Source: Oligoflexales bacterium
GTDB lineage: Bacteria; Bdellovibrionota_B; Oligoflexia; Oligoflexales; RGVZ01
Direction: 5' to 3'
Length of the DNA: 64,000 bases
Assembly: GCA_947494335.1 (NCBI GenBank)
Contig: CANLUT010000001.1
Location: 1,240,001 to 1,304,000, forward strand
Positions 11,501 through 17,296 of this stretch are shown piece by piece. The notes under the pieces were generated by a model. The model was not told the DNA's origin and searched no databases. It was given only the letters and a program-made list of their open reading frames with translations. The position numbers and the translations under genes were made by a program. Positions within the stretch are counted from its first letter, which is position 1, and the number at the start of each line of letters is the position of its first letter.

Positions 11501-13977
11501 TTACGCGCCTTACCGTAGGTCGGATGAGCATCGGGATAAGAAGGAACATCGATATTACTTCCGTCTTTTGCGTGAAGCACAATTTGGAATGCTTCACCCG
11601 CTGTGATCGGGAATCTGGCTGGTGTCGCTGTGTCTGGACGCACCGCCTCGCGCAACGTAGAGCTGTCTGAGGCTTTCACAAACTCGATAGCTAATTTCTC
11701 AGCGCGACCAGCTGTCGTCGAAAGTGGACGCGACACGTTCCATGCGACGGTCGGATAAGCAAGCGGCAGGGCGATAACTCGTCCGCTACCCGCTACACCC
11801 GCGGAGTTGTAAGTTGAGTTCTTTCCTGCTTTGACGGCTAGACCAAGGTGAATGGCGCAAGCCATGACATCTGAGTTGACAGTAGCTCCATTGCCCGGAC
11901 AATTACTGGTCGACGTAAAGGCTGAAGGGTTGCCAGGAATAAGTTGGGCCACGGCCGACTCGATGGCTCCATCGGGCAGAGTGTCATCGAAGACGTGTGC
12001 ATCGTTCAAAGCATCGCTGATGCCCCAAAACTCACTATCCACATCTTCTTTGTAGTTTCCGCCTGCATCATAGCCGGCGTTGAAGAATGTAAATGTCTGA
12101 TCGTTTGGCAGAGGCTTTACGTCGGCACCACGCCAAGTTTCGCCCTTACCATCTGTCGCCGTTCTCAAGACGGTCTGCGTTACAGGACCAGGAGACAATG
12201 AGATCGTTAGGGGATCCCGAACTTGGACTTCAGATACTGGAGCTGACGTATTCGCTAATATGAACGAATTGTTGACAAGGTTGATCTTCGGACCTTGCTG
12301 AGGCGTTCCGAGAACTGAATCATTCACGGCGGGATCAGGAACTCTTAACACGTTGAATTTCTCAACAGTCTGTGCCCTACCCGCAACAATGACTAATGGA
12401 TTTGTATCGTGATCGATGATGCTATTGGCCTCTGCCATTACGCGCAAGCCTGCAAGAGTCATAACCTCCTTAGCGGGAGGAGCGTAAACTGGAGATAACT
12501 GCAACTTCAACTTGATATCGCCATTAAAGTTGTCGCAAAGGTTACCATTTTTATCGTACAGCACCACGTTTGCTGCAAAGGGGACGGTCGCCTTTTCAGC
12601 GGCAACGCTTCCAACGGTATTCTCCGAGGTGATATTAATCGCTGCGGGTGAACCAGGGTAGACCATGTAAGTGATGGTCCGTTCAATAATCGGGATGGAC
12701 GTGGTTTTGATAATCACTGTTCCTGGCCCAGACAAGATAGGATCGATTGTTTGCATACTTTGACGCAAATTCACCGCGCCGAGACGACCGCTTAAGCGAC
12801 CGCTGTCAACCCAGTCTGTATCCATCGTGCTGACAAAGTTGCCACCCGCATCCACCAAAACAGGATAGTATTTGTAAGAGTCGCCGGAAACCATAGAGAG
12901 ACACTCGCGCGACGCGTCGTTGATCTCGTTACAAACGTCTTGGATCGGCTGATCTGGTGGATTTTTAGATAAGACAATTCGCGATGCGTCACCAGTAACG
13001 ACCGGAATTCTGATAGAGGCCGTCTTGACCGGCAGTTTCGGATTTGTCGGCTTGGCGGTAATCGTGATGATCGTTGGCTTTAGAACTTTGAACGGCGCAC
13101 CCGGAACGAGACACTGATCGTTGAAGAAGTCACAGGAGATATCACTGCCTGTCGCTCCGCCGGGCACGATGACTAATTTGCCATCGACAACGTCGTTGAC
13201 ATTCTCCGTCTTGAAGTTAAAAGAAAATCCTTTTCCAACTTCTGTGTTCGGGATGCCAGGTGCCGTTAACACCACACTGAAAGGTGTGCCGGCTTTGATG
13301 ACTTGTTTGCCGTCTTTGTCGTAAAGAGCAGGCAGGATCATAATGGCAGAATCGAGAGGATCGATACCGCTATTGATGAACTCTTCATTAGAGGTGATAT
13401 CAATTTTGTAATACTGGATAAGATCTGAAGCGAGCGATCCCTGAGGAACCCGCATCGCAACCGCAATTTTTGCCGCTGGCATGTTCGGAGTTGTGAAACC
13501 CACGTGGGCCTGGCCGAACTGGTTGGAAATCGCTGAGCCACCAACGAGAATACCAACACAGTTTTCGCGGTAAGCTCCCGCCATGCAGGTTGTTCCAGCT
13601 AAGGTGCCATCTGCTTGCATGACAAAATCACCGCCGTTCCAGCCGGCAAGAATTTTCTCTTTAATCACATTCTCCGGAAGACCTGCGTTGACTGCGTCTG
13701 TAATTAAGAAAGCTTTAAACTCAGCCTGTACGCCTGGAATCGCCTGTCCTGATTTACTTTTGACTGTGTAGTAAAGATTTTTCGTGAGTTTAAAATTCGG
13801 CGGATACGGATTTTGTAATTCCGTTGTCTCAGCTTTAAATTCAGAACCTGATTTTGCCTGATTTGCCGTCTTTGTTCCTTTGGAGCAGGCAGCAGATACA
13901 AACATGACCCCAGCCAACGCCGCCACAAAGGACACGCGAAGTCCTAACATGCTAAAGATGTTAAGTTTTTGCCCCAT
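1..13977 (-). CDS. Giant repeat-containing surface lipoprotein (partial, C-terminus off the left edge)
   Basis: A single open frame of 4659 codons starts at the ATG at 13977-13975 and is still open at base 1. I checked the frame line by line at the left end and by sampling elsewhere. AAGG lies a few bases upstream of the start. The N-terminus is a signal peptide ending in a lipobox-like SAAC (Cys at about residue 31), so a lipid-anchored exported protein is predicted. After about 440 N-terminal residues the protein consists of tandem units of about 1110 residues. Each unit holds several beta-rich, bacterial-Ig/invasin-like segments, such as recurring FFVAGYDAGANY-type and VPQNRIGSGFAVVKS-type strings. 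Each complete unit also holds three His-rich motifs (AHxH, HHLH or HLH, and YWHTHDxAHN). A giant adhesin, stalk or envelope-spanning filament is the natural inference; no catalytic domain was recognised. It is divergent from the PEGA lipoprotein gene. Translation from raw sequence was manual, so isolated residues may be wrong. Confidence 0.9.
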   Translation of the reverse strand, partial: MGQKLNIFSMLGLRVSFVAALAGVMFVSAACSKGTKTANQAKSGSEFKAETTELQNPYPPNFKLTKNLYYTVKSKSGQAIPGVQAEFKAFLITDAVNAGLPENVIKEKILAGWNGGDFVMQADGTLAGTTCMAGAYRENCVGILVGGSAISNQFGQAHVGFTTPNMPAAKIAVAMRVPQGSLASDLIQYYKIDITSNEEFINSGIDPLDSAIMILPALYDKDGKQVIKAGTPFSVVLTAPGIPNTEVGKGFSFNFKTENVNDVVDGKLVIVPGGATGSDISCDFFNDQCLVPGAPFKVLKPTIITITAKPTNPKLPVKTASIRIPVVTGDASRIVLSKNPPDQPIQDVCNEINDASRECLSMVSGDSYKYYPVLVDAGGNFVSTMDTDWVDSGRLSGRLGAVNLRQSMQTIDPILSGPGTVIIKTTSIPIIERTITYMVYPGSPAAINITSENTVGSVAAEKATVPFAANVVLYDKNGNLCDNFNGDIKLKLQLSPVYAPPAKEVMTLAGLRVMAEANSIIDHDTNPLVIVAGRAQTVEKFNVLRVPDPAVNDSVLGTPQQGPKINLVNNSFILANTSAPVSEVQVRDPLTISLSPGPVTQTVLRTATDGKGETWRGADVKPLPNDQTFTFFNAGYDAGGNYKEDVDSEFWGISDALNDAHVFDDTLPDGAIESAVAQLIPGNPSAFTSTSNCPGNGATVNSDVMACAIHLGLAVKAGKNSTYNSAGVAGSGRVIALPLAYPTVAWNVSRPLSTTAGRAEKLAIEFVKASDSSTLREAVRPDTATPARFPITAGEAFQIVLHAKDGSNIDVPSYPDAHPTYGKARKIKVVSTLPKSWAGMAPKLPNGDLECTFENGKCTLPGGPYWFSAASHPAATFPTTPDTSVTVQLLSWDAGVNPSPGGAYSDLVPVQVGVAGRYFFADKKGGPDAGAKALTPETTAAGLSMKTTEEMPFAVAVTDIAGNFLRNADGGDGLSYSGFATTNGTYADQFNYLTGDWKAYDNSVPQFTESDLFVAGAATPKKFYDPAVTADQAIIENSAYENVNLYSTVLIPQNRTGRGFAVIKSTANPTFIAWPSPLITINFGDVEHIETIAMTSPSDATPNNSAIQAGSCSKVKVFLHDKKHNVITTYTTPVSKVVFKLFKVGAADTKGGDIDFIYGLKQSTSAARDLYADQNKSEVPGPYNSAFSVVDPDPSSGGNFIFNHPSFTSLPIKDFWTGATQVVEGELQLPGDVCLYSGQSSYAAGAVSPFTERVLQVELPAVTLNGVAFSKLVSRGAGVTFTGAGNVQMGSSATAHTHNNGDTFKVFRKAIDHLHAAFQDDVADPKLVDSHNNATNHRVKIGVDQSCAASITTAGGICGSQTLYWHSHDEAHNLIGPAAGTLNLTTSLPAGQAATGAPGVLGSPSTVIYSGASRKSGLHDVTVKNAALGAKENKFYFEGIAGAGHHIDAVMTGVPQGETLTTDHSLGFDIKLYDEFENVTGDKTYYSVDRRLSAYWTTNPQNSPGGVTPVLVGEVGGVHTISSPVTRNIVLTTGQLMELSLSPTLSTDWTKIAKAGENLTLNFKLDDNPGPQSFTKSLNLNAGHGVPKVIEVQPENRVGSKFEEQATVPFKVHVNVFDAKYNPATTYSGSLAIKFKLDPVYQPNLTSVTGITDTSSLVDVIDHSAIPMTISNGYGLSGGQFTVKKVPNAAQNEVHPQILLGDVTAGYTLLNPTRVTIVPGPITQTVLRNAARNGGNILKSIANSDRLAISPSTNYRFYVAGFDAAGNYNADVPAKFWGIAPSFNDDSAGLSNLNIFAQSLRGNTNGPAYYGPLAQCPDPDSASNPTNQPLSNQLFCGVHRSLINFEGDSAEFVSIGDKGPGRLLAIPTTSSIAVALSPIFDFTGMPTHFTLEYKKMTGEALSSPIPAGLQFRIIVHAKDSNNADAVSYNGIKVLNFSNTPVASWGKIKAFLPNGLKTCTFAAGVCEIPGPAAGVGYKVANFDQKETITVAESTAGGVPGDWSFDIFTQRSDPARIYFVSKLGAPADGATVLTPDTVPAGYTITADEEKGFALAVTDIGGNYLRAATAADFVRIEGYKSDTANIASLFDSIQGQWTGTYTASDLFIADPSTANGAVPTPKKFYNPSDAADLPAIQTTALQDGALYDAVYVPQNRLGSGYAVVKSNSLISWPSPRITVTPGAIEHTETVLYSATDATRNNANVLAGECNKVKVIIHDRKHNILTNYSGLTKVALKLMKPGVADAQAGDFAAITAMQAGDAAARDYYATHNAPELPGPYSPAFDIPNAVASSGGNFIFTHPNFISLPIKDWWSGDVTVASGEFAVPGSVCLYDGQTAANYVAAEPFAERFLQVDLPANTMGSVNFRALVSRGPGVTFVGKNGATVGSTATAHVLHQDKFTVYKRTSAHHLHATFVDNAVSAVLVDSHNDAAKNPLKIGVTDPCVASIGKCGLQKVYWHTHDIAHNYFGATSDLGFTSSPGTLPAAEFRSITNGGGSPYSEIYYNTSGAHTAGSHSITARNTATTANPGTVHIKGIPGPGASLRVTRVGGSMPNFTTDEKIGFKLELLDAYGNITGNKEYYPVDRTIAAYWTANPSNSPDGSKPTLLGQVGGNRAGLSNAVMKSVALDPGFEFDYTLSGTVAGDATQLAKTNEPVTLNFKLTDSAAVTLCSTANACPSAPSGGVMAVSTSIALTAKHGVPSVVELKPEHINGAIAIEEATVPFKVKVALFDEKYNLADAYNDPLSVKIKLDQIYTPVPPTGLSVTATANSELDHTGTPITIAGGQGTTTQEFTVLKVPNAGAGEQHPKIVLGNVSAGLTLRNPTIVTIVPGPVTQTVLRDAGSGQGSILKDLGQITINNDANYRWYLAGYDAAANFKQDVEGKFFGVNQNLDDNDPVGSGFNAAVTLLSGKVPGNYLTPEECPDPGEPAALFATIFCGIHRGLLTSTGTMSQFKSVGNFGPGKIIAIPNSGAKATLSPLMSFEAGAADHFTFEFRDATTDSIYASGIPAGTPFNIRIQARDSTETIAVTYTGSKTFNVESSGPQSFGQLSPTLPTGSLSCTFASGVCTLPGSYVVTTIKNTTVTPVVNDATVRVTQTSPTTTIPSASTAVPATASAAARIYFADKNGGPNAGAKVQTPGTVPGGISLTADQEKAFVVVITDAGGNYIGEATSDDNLVYEGLSASSSNLSGLFDAATGDWLTPYTVSDLFVANSSPLSGLLPTAKKFYDPSTEGASIATAAFKVTGAYNTVYVPQNRIGSGFAVVKSGTLKTWPSPLITVTAGAIEHVETVLFDPNNAARNNGNVVAGECNKVRVFVHDKKHNLRTDYTGTTQVGLKLFKIDAANPTGMDDPYAGDFSYISTMQSGDDAARDYYKTRNAPEIPGPFNSAFKIVGAAANSGGNFIFTHPAFTGLEIKDWWSGQVAASAGEIVMPGSVCLYSGQTAANQPQLNPSTQRILQVDLPSNAFTAGNFPALTSRGAGIVYKGPGNADRGSVATAHSHGDKFTILRGAKHHLHATFTDNDMMTPDLVANYNDAQKAPVKIGVENVCHTGIGRCGIQTVYWHTHDSAHNYISPGSASGITLNSSLPSGQITQVTNNTTTLRSLATKIYDASIRTSGTQSVTIANDQVAMGTSALYFTGIPGPGKTLDVARIVDPAKPNFTTDDSIGFTVKLRDQYGNITGNKDYYPADRELALYWTKTNESVSPSNSPDGTVPTLMGFAGTNRTTVANAAKRLVALTGSSDFDYTLSPTMASDHTKIVKSDEAVSITFKLTDTSTMPICGLANACASPAGSGVQSVSATLNLTALHGVPAVIEVKPEHAVGTVMVEQATVPFKGLVSLFDDKYNPVNSFSGTIKVKLELDNTYTPAPPVGVTNSVTIVKTLDYTSTGMTITNGTGTTPGSFVVSKVPDVTAGPAELHPKIMLVSDTDGALNMRKPIQLTIVPGPTSQSLLRQEAGGKGTIWKSLTSPQELSNDQQYSFFVAGYDAGANYTADIPSKFWGVRSSFNDADAAGSGLTAAIDLLRAETSSYATAQDCPVPDVGPTNQPVGNRLYCGTHRSLQTKAGASTILKSAGISGTGRVLAIPDSIAISTALSPEISFLSGIATRFVIELRESNGITTIPAAVTAGKTFKVFVHAVDDAGVDSRTYSGARSLTFTTAAERSWGYVKASVPNGTFTCTFNEGVCSLPNDYYFTDALSEPTMAVVLPGEGGLSSNNQIFDVVADTVAARLFFASKIGGPTQGAVVETATKRPTGFGEKKATEEIALAVAVTDIAGNYLRNADITNDQLIFEGFSNSSNSLEGIYDQEIGNWASGYSYAVDDLFVANASPAAGLLATPKKFYNPKDATDASIIETSAFKATPFLYTAVYVPQNRVGQGYAVVRSQNNPAWISWPSPWFQIVPGLVEHVETKVYNASDATVNNSNITAGVCNKVKIFLHDRKHNLVSNYPSSNIVALKLIKANNANPSGVADLKAMDFDFITAMAEGMQSRDYYLNHNKPDYPGPYSPSFVIPGAVASDGGGYAYDDGSGSGLPIKDWYSKLMLTSGGVIDVPGQLCLYSGQNTDTFSSGNPQDWRFLQVDLKAIGTQQPAIASRGSGLTFTGPLGDIVSRATPHAHTSDKLIIKRGTIHHLHPAFASSAATPNLVANVNSASNRVAMGVSQACPL
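2563..5892 (-). repeat. Giant lipoprotein repeat unit 3 (1110 codons)
   Basis: This complete unit has a 3330 bp period to the following unit. Histidine motifs lie at 3445-3498 (AHSH and HHLH) and 3283-3303 (WHTHDSAHN). Unit 3 resembles unit 2 most closely in order and spacing of motifs. Confidence 0.85.
5893..9219 (-). repeat. Giant lipoprotein repeat unit 2 (1109 codons)
   Basis: This complete unit is bounded by HGVP landmark codons. The period to the next unit is 3327 bp, an exact multiple of three. Histidine motifs lie at 6754-6813 (AHVLH and HHLH) and 6595-6618 (WHTHDIAHN). Protein-level similarity to units 3 and 4 is high (for example AGECNKVK, HDxKHN, KKFYxPS and WPSPxI strings), while the DNA has diverged considerably. 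Confidence 0.85.
9220..12648 (-). repeat. Giant lipoprotein repeat unit 1 (about 1143 codons)
   Basis: This is the first complete coding repeat unit, phased on the conserved (H)GVP/GSP proline codon: 12646-12648 here and 9217-9219 in the next unit. It differs most from the others, is about 33 codons longer, and carries GSP instead of HGVP at the landmark. Its histidine motifs lie at 10033-10092 (AHTH and HLH) and 9862-9885 (YWHSHDEAHN). The unit phase is arbitrary. Confidence 0.8.
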
Positions 13978-14094
13978 TCTTACCTTCTGCGAGCTCCAAA
14001 ACTCCTTTGACACCAGCGACTTAGAGCCTTTTCGGGCACTAATCCGCCATGTAATGATGCTCGGTTCAGCTTTAAAGTAACTTTAGCCCGGGGG

Positions 14095-14130
14095 TTGAAT
14101 TAGGGCGTAACCATGTGTTAGTATTATAAA
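14095..14130 (+). promoter_or_regulatory. Candidate sigma70-type promoter for the PEGA lipoprotein gene
   Basis: TTGAAT at 14095-14100 is followed after 18 bases by TAGTAT (14119-14124), with an adjoining TATTATAAA stretch that gives alternative -10 boxes. It lies in the 218 bp divergent spacer between the giant lipoprotein and the PEGA lipoprotein. Judged by eye only. Confidence 0.35.
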
Positions 14131-14195
14131 AGTTAGCAAAAAAATTTTTGGTGATTTCTAAAGTTTTTGCGGGGTTACCCGAGGGGGCGCAACCG

Positions 14196-14792
14196 ATGGC
14201 TAAGGGGTTAGTCTCAAAGTTACTTTTGCCGGCCTTTATTATTTTTGCCAACGCCTGTGCGGGCACTCTCAATGTCCGAACAAACCCGAGTGAGGCGGAA
14301 CTTGTACTGGTCCAACCGGGAAAAGTCGACTCCAAGCCGCTTGGTAAAACTCCCTACACTGCCAAAATCAGTGACCTGGGTTCTGCGGCTAATGGCGGAC
14401 CCATCGTGCTGCAGGTCTCAAAAAAGGGCTTTATGCCGCAGAGCCTTTACATACCGAATGCCGCGGGCTCAAAACTTGATTTCGATGTGAATCTTAAACC
14501 AGTCAGCCCGGGTAGCTTTGATGAGATGAATCGTATCATTAAACTGGTTTTGGCTGCCGAGCGACAAATCATGCTCAAACAAGTCGATGAAGCCATCAAG
14601 ACAGCCGACGCGATCAAAGCGATCAACGACAACATTGCCATGGCCTACGAAATTGAGGCGGCTGCTCAATTTGTCAAAGGTGATTTGCAAAAAGCACGTG
14701 TTGCTTGGAATCGGTCACTAGCGATCGACCCGGAAAATCCCGATGCAGCGCGCATGATTAAAACTATCGACGAAAAGCTTGGAACTAAATAA
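14196..14792 (+). CDS. PEGA-domain lipoprotein with helical (TPR-like) C-terminus
   Basis: I chose the ATG at 14196 because a GAGGGGG Shine-Dalgarno sits just upstream and the product (198 aa) then begins with a proper signal peptide ending FANAC, a weak lipobox. Residues 25-105 match the PEGA pattern: GTLNVRTNPSEAELVL, a LGKTPYTAKI turn, and QVSKKGFMPQS. PEGA is a small beta domain common in exported proteins of delta-proteobacteria-like bacteria. The last 90 residues are helical, containing AMAYEIEAAAQFVKGDLQKA and a SLAIDPENPDA segment typical of a TPR helix pair. It is divergent from the giant lipoprotein and co-directional with the barrel protein gene 18 bp downstream. It may be an envelope scaffold; its partner is unknown. 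Confidence 0.75.
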   Translation: MAKGLVSKLLLPAFIIFANACAGTLNVRTNPSEAELVLVQPGKVDSKPLGKTPYTAKISDLGSAANGGPIVLQVSKKGFMPQSLYIPNAAGSKLDFDVNLKPVSPGSFDEMNRIIKLVLAAERQIMLKQVDEAIKTADAIKAINDNIAMAYEIEAAAQFVKGDLQKARVAWNRSLAIDPENPDAARMIKTIDEKLGTK

Positions 14793-14810
14793 TTCAGCTA
14801 AGGTCATGAC

Positions 14811-15461
14811 GTGAGTTATACCCATAAAAACTGCCGAAAGATTGCGATTCGTGCTCTTGTGAGCTTTTCGGTCGCAACGGCGCTTATCACAGCTCGCCCC
14901 TCTATGGCTGCAAGTTTGGTGGGAGAATTCCACGACTCCCATGGGACACTCCGCTTTGGAACAATGAGCTACACTGTCACAGACGGCGCAACTCCCAAAG
15001 CCGGTGGGGGTATGGCCCTGAACTATGAATACTCCAGACAGCTCAATATGAGTTCAGCACTCATCGTTGGATGGCGTCAGGTCACTGACTCTGCTAGTCA
15101 GCGCGACGGGCATCACGCGGCCTACGCTGGCATGCGGATATTCCCGCTGGGACTAGGAATACCGCTCACGTCGTCAATTGGTGACGCAACAATCAGTATG
15201 GACAGCAGTTACAAATATTACGGAGAAGCCTCTCTGGGGCTTGGTCGCCTGCTCTATGAGCCCCAGGGCTCAGCTGATTTGTCGGGTGAAAGCCTTTCAA
15301 TCACTTTTGGCGGCGGAGTATTAATGCACTTCTTCTCGCGGTGGGGTGTGGATTTACAAGTTTTATACCACATAATTCAGGGCCGCGGAGGAACCGCAGA
15401 ATCGATAGCTGTTTCCGGTAGTGGCATATCGATTTTGATCGGAAACAGTTATTTGTTTTAG
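14811..15461 (+). CDS. Predicted outer-membrane beta-barrel protein
   Basis: This 216-residue product is read from a GTG start. It has a signal peptide of about 33 residues ending PSMAA, then alternating amphipathic strands rich in Gly and aromatics (MALNYEYS, SALIVGWR, YYGEASLGLGRLLYE). It ends in Phe (IGNSYLF), the usual C-terminal BAM recognition feature of outer-membrane barrels. At about 180 mature residues it would form an eight-stranded barrel of the OmpA/OmpW size class, but I do not recognise a named family. It sits 18 bp after the PEGA lipoprotein gene and 15 bp before the carbonic-anhydrase-like gene, so an operon is likely. Confidence 0.65.
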   Translation: MSYTHKNCRKIAIRALVSFSVATALITARPSMAASLVGEFHDSHGTLRFGTMSYTVTDGATPKAGGGMALNYEYSRQLNMSSALIVGWRQVTDSASQRDGHHAAYAGMRIFPLGLGIPLTSSIGDATISMDSSYKYYGEASLGLGRLLYEPQGSADLSGESLSITFGGGVLMHFFSRWGVDLQVLYHIIQGRGGTAESIAVSGSGISILIGNSYLF

Positions 15462-15476
15462 GAGAGTAGGTTTCCC

Positions 15477-16430
15477 GTGGATATTAAGTTTAAAGGCTTC
15501 GATCAAATCACAGCCTGGGTGGGCGGAATCGGTATTTCCGCACTAATTTTCACGGGGATTTGGTACACCGGAAAAAATATTGCAAAGAACATCACCGCAT
15601 CCGAAGAGAAACGACTTGAAAACGTGCAGAAAGATCTCGAGAAGCTTTCACTTGAACAGCAAAAGGCTGATACAGAAAAGTTAGAAACATCCGAGGCCAA
15701 TTCTGAGAATAAATCAACGTCACACCTCACCCCCGGTCAACCCATTGCTACCGAGGATAGGTGGGGATACAGCGGCAACCTAGCGCCATGGTACTGGGCC
15801 TCGATAAATCCCGAGTGGTCCAATTGTGGCTCAAAAGTAAACCAGTCACCAATTGATATCAGCGGCTCAAGGCTGGACGAAAAGCTCAAGACACTGAAGT
15901 TCAATTACAATCATGGTGAGGCCAGCCTCACATTACGTAACGCTACAGTTCAAGGCGACATTCAATCTGGAAGCTTCATAGAGTGGGATGGTGAGCGATT
16001 TGATCTCACGAGAGTCTTTTTCCGAACTCCCTCTGAACACAGGGTTAATGGACTCCCATGGGAAATGGAAATTCAGCTTGAGCACAAATCAGCGCGCGAT
16101 CAATTGCTCATGGTTTCCGTGCTCGTCACAACCGGCAAGTCCTCTTCGATAATTGCAAACGTTGCGGGCAACCTCCCCCGCTTTCGAGATGACATCAAGG
16201 ACTTTTCCCAACTAAATTGGCATGATTTGCTACCCGGAAAAAAAACCTACTGGAAATACCTCGGAACCTCGACAACGCCTCCTTGCGACCCCAATGTCAC
16301 ATGGGTGGTCATGACCGAACCTGTCACCACAAAAGCCAGCGACATCGACCGATTCGTTAAAATACAGAAGTCAAATGTTCGTCCTGTTTTCTCTCTCGGT
16401 AAGCGCGCGCTCGGGCGAAGTAACCGCTGA
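15477..16430 (+). CDS. Membrane-anchored alpha-carbonic-anhydrase homologue lacking zinc ligands
   Basis: The protein has 317 residues: one membrane anchor (about 12-30), a charged coiled coil (40-75), then an alpha-carbonic-anhydrase fold (93-310). Family hallmarks are clear: WGYSGNLAPWYW, NQSPIDIS, TPSEHRVNG and GTSTTPPCDPNVTWVVM. Aligned by eye to the FHFH and ELHLVH motifs, the three zinc-binding histidines are replaced by Phe181, Arg183 and Gln200. The protein therefore should not bind zinc or hydrate CO2, and resembles eukaryotic carbonic-anhydrase-related proteins, which act as binding scaffolds. The fold would be periplasmic if the anchor is N-in. It overlaps the downstream EamA gene by one base (TGATG), suggesting coupled translation. 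The family call is firm; the loss of activity is inferred. Confidence 0.85.
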   Translation: MDIKFKGFDQITAWVGGIGISALIFTGIWYTGKNIAKNITASEEKRLENVQKDLEKLSLEQQKADTEKLETSEANSENKSTSHLTPGQPIATEDRWGYSGNLAPWYWASINPEWSNCGSKVNQSPIDISGSRLDEKLKTLKFNYNHGEASLTLRNATVQGDIQSGSFIEWDGERFDLTRVFFRTPSEHRVNGLPWEMEIQLEHKSARDQLLMVSVLVTTGKSSSIIANVAGNLPRFRDDIKDFSQLNWHDLLPGKKTYWKYLGTSTTPPCDPNVTWVVMTEPVTTKASDIDRFVKIQKSNVRPVFSLGKRALGRSNR

Positions 16431-17293
16431 TGGGAATCGCCTACCTTCTCTGCGCAGCCTGCCTTTGGGGCATGATCGGCCCCATCAGTAAAGTCGTTTT
16501 TGCCGCTGGGTTTACACCCCTTGAGACAGCATTTTGGCGCGGAGTGATCGCTGGAATTGCATTCATCGTTCATTGGTTGTTTAAGCGTTATGACGTACCA
16601 ACGGATCGTAAGCAAATTTTTGGTATCACCGTCTTTGGGATCTTCGGCGTGGCGTTGCTCGAGGGCAGCTATGTTTATGCTGTACACTACGGCGGCGCTG
16701 CTTTGGCGTCGGTGCTGCTCTACAGTGCCCCCATCTGGGTGAATTTAGCGTCATGGCTCATCTTCAAAGAATCAATCCCCGCCAGGCGATGGATGGCACT
16801 CTCGATTACAATGCTCGGGGTGATTGGAGTTTGCTTTTGGGGCGCGACCGCAAAATTTTCAAGCGAGGCCATTTTTTGGGGGCTGATGTCTGGACTTAGT
16901 TACGCAGGTTTTTATCTAGCGGGAAAAATATACTTTGACCGCACCAATCCAGTTGTCGTTTATATGATTGCCTTTCCAGTAGGATCCATTGCTATTTGGC
17001 CATTTATGACGTCCGTTGCTGGATTATCAACAGCAGGTCTTCTTGGTAATGTTGCTAACGCCGAACCTAGCACCGTCGGCGCACTAACCGCGATCGGACT
17101 TCTCTGTACCTATGTGGCGTACTGGCTTTACAGTAAAGGCCTACAGTTGGTTGACGCCGGTAAAGCCGCCATTATCACCATGATTGAACCGCTGGTTTCT
17201 GTGACTTTAGCTGCCATTATGTTCGGCGAAATGTTTTCGATTGCAGGCTACTTTTTTGCTGCGATGGTCATCTTGGGCGTCACCCTGGCGTGA
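16430..17293 (+). CDS. EamA/DMT-superfamily transporter
   Basis: This 287-residue hydrophobic protein has about ten predicted membrane helices in two related halves of five, the usual EamA (drug/metabolite transporter) duplication. The first half opens with AYLLCAACLWGMIGPISKVVF, a typical EamA helix 1, followed by ETAFWRGVIAG. The second half contains YSKGLQLVDAGKAAIITMIEPLVSV, the conserved EamA loop near helix 9. The substrate cannot be deduced; family members export amino acids, purines or other metabolites. The start overlaps the stop of the carbonic-anhydrase-like gene. Its stop lies 3 bp from the convergent 2OG oxygenase stop, with no visible terminator between them. Confidence 0.85.
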   Translation: MGIAYLLCAACLWGMIGPISKVVFAAGFTPLETAFWRGVIAGIAFIVHWLFKRYDVPTDRKQIFGITVFGIFGVALLEGSYVYAVHYGGAALASVLLYSAPIWVNLASWLIFKESIPARRWMALSITMLGVIGVCFWGATAKFSSEAIFWGLMSGLSYAGFYLAGKIYFDRTNPVVVYMIAFPVGSIAIWPFMTSVAGLSTAGLLGNVANAEPSTVGALTAIGLLCTYVAYWLYSKGLQLVDAGKAAIITMIEPLVSVTLAAIMFGEMFSIAGYFFAAMVILGVTLA

Positions 17294-17296
17294 CAA

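Noticed and set aside
14447-14641. Minus-strand frames inside the PEGA lipoprotein gene
   Set aside because: Anti-sense to a well-supported gene; composition is not protein-like.
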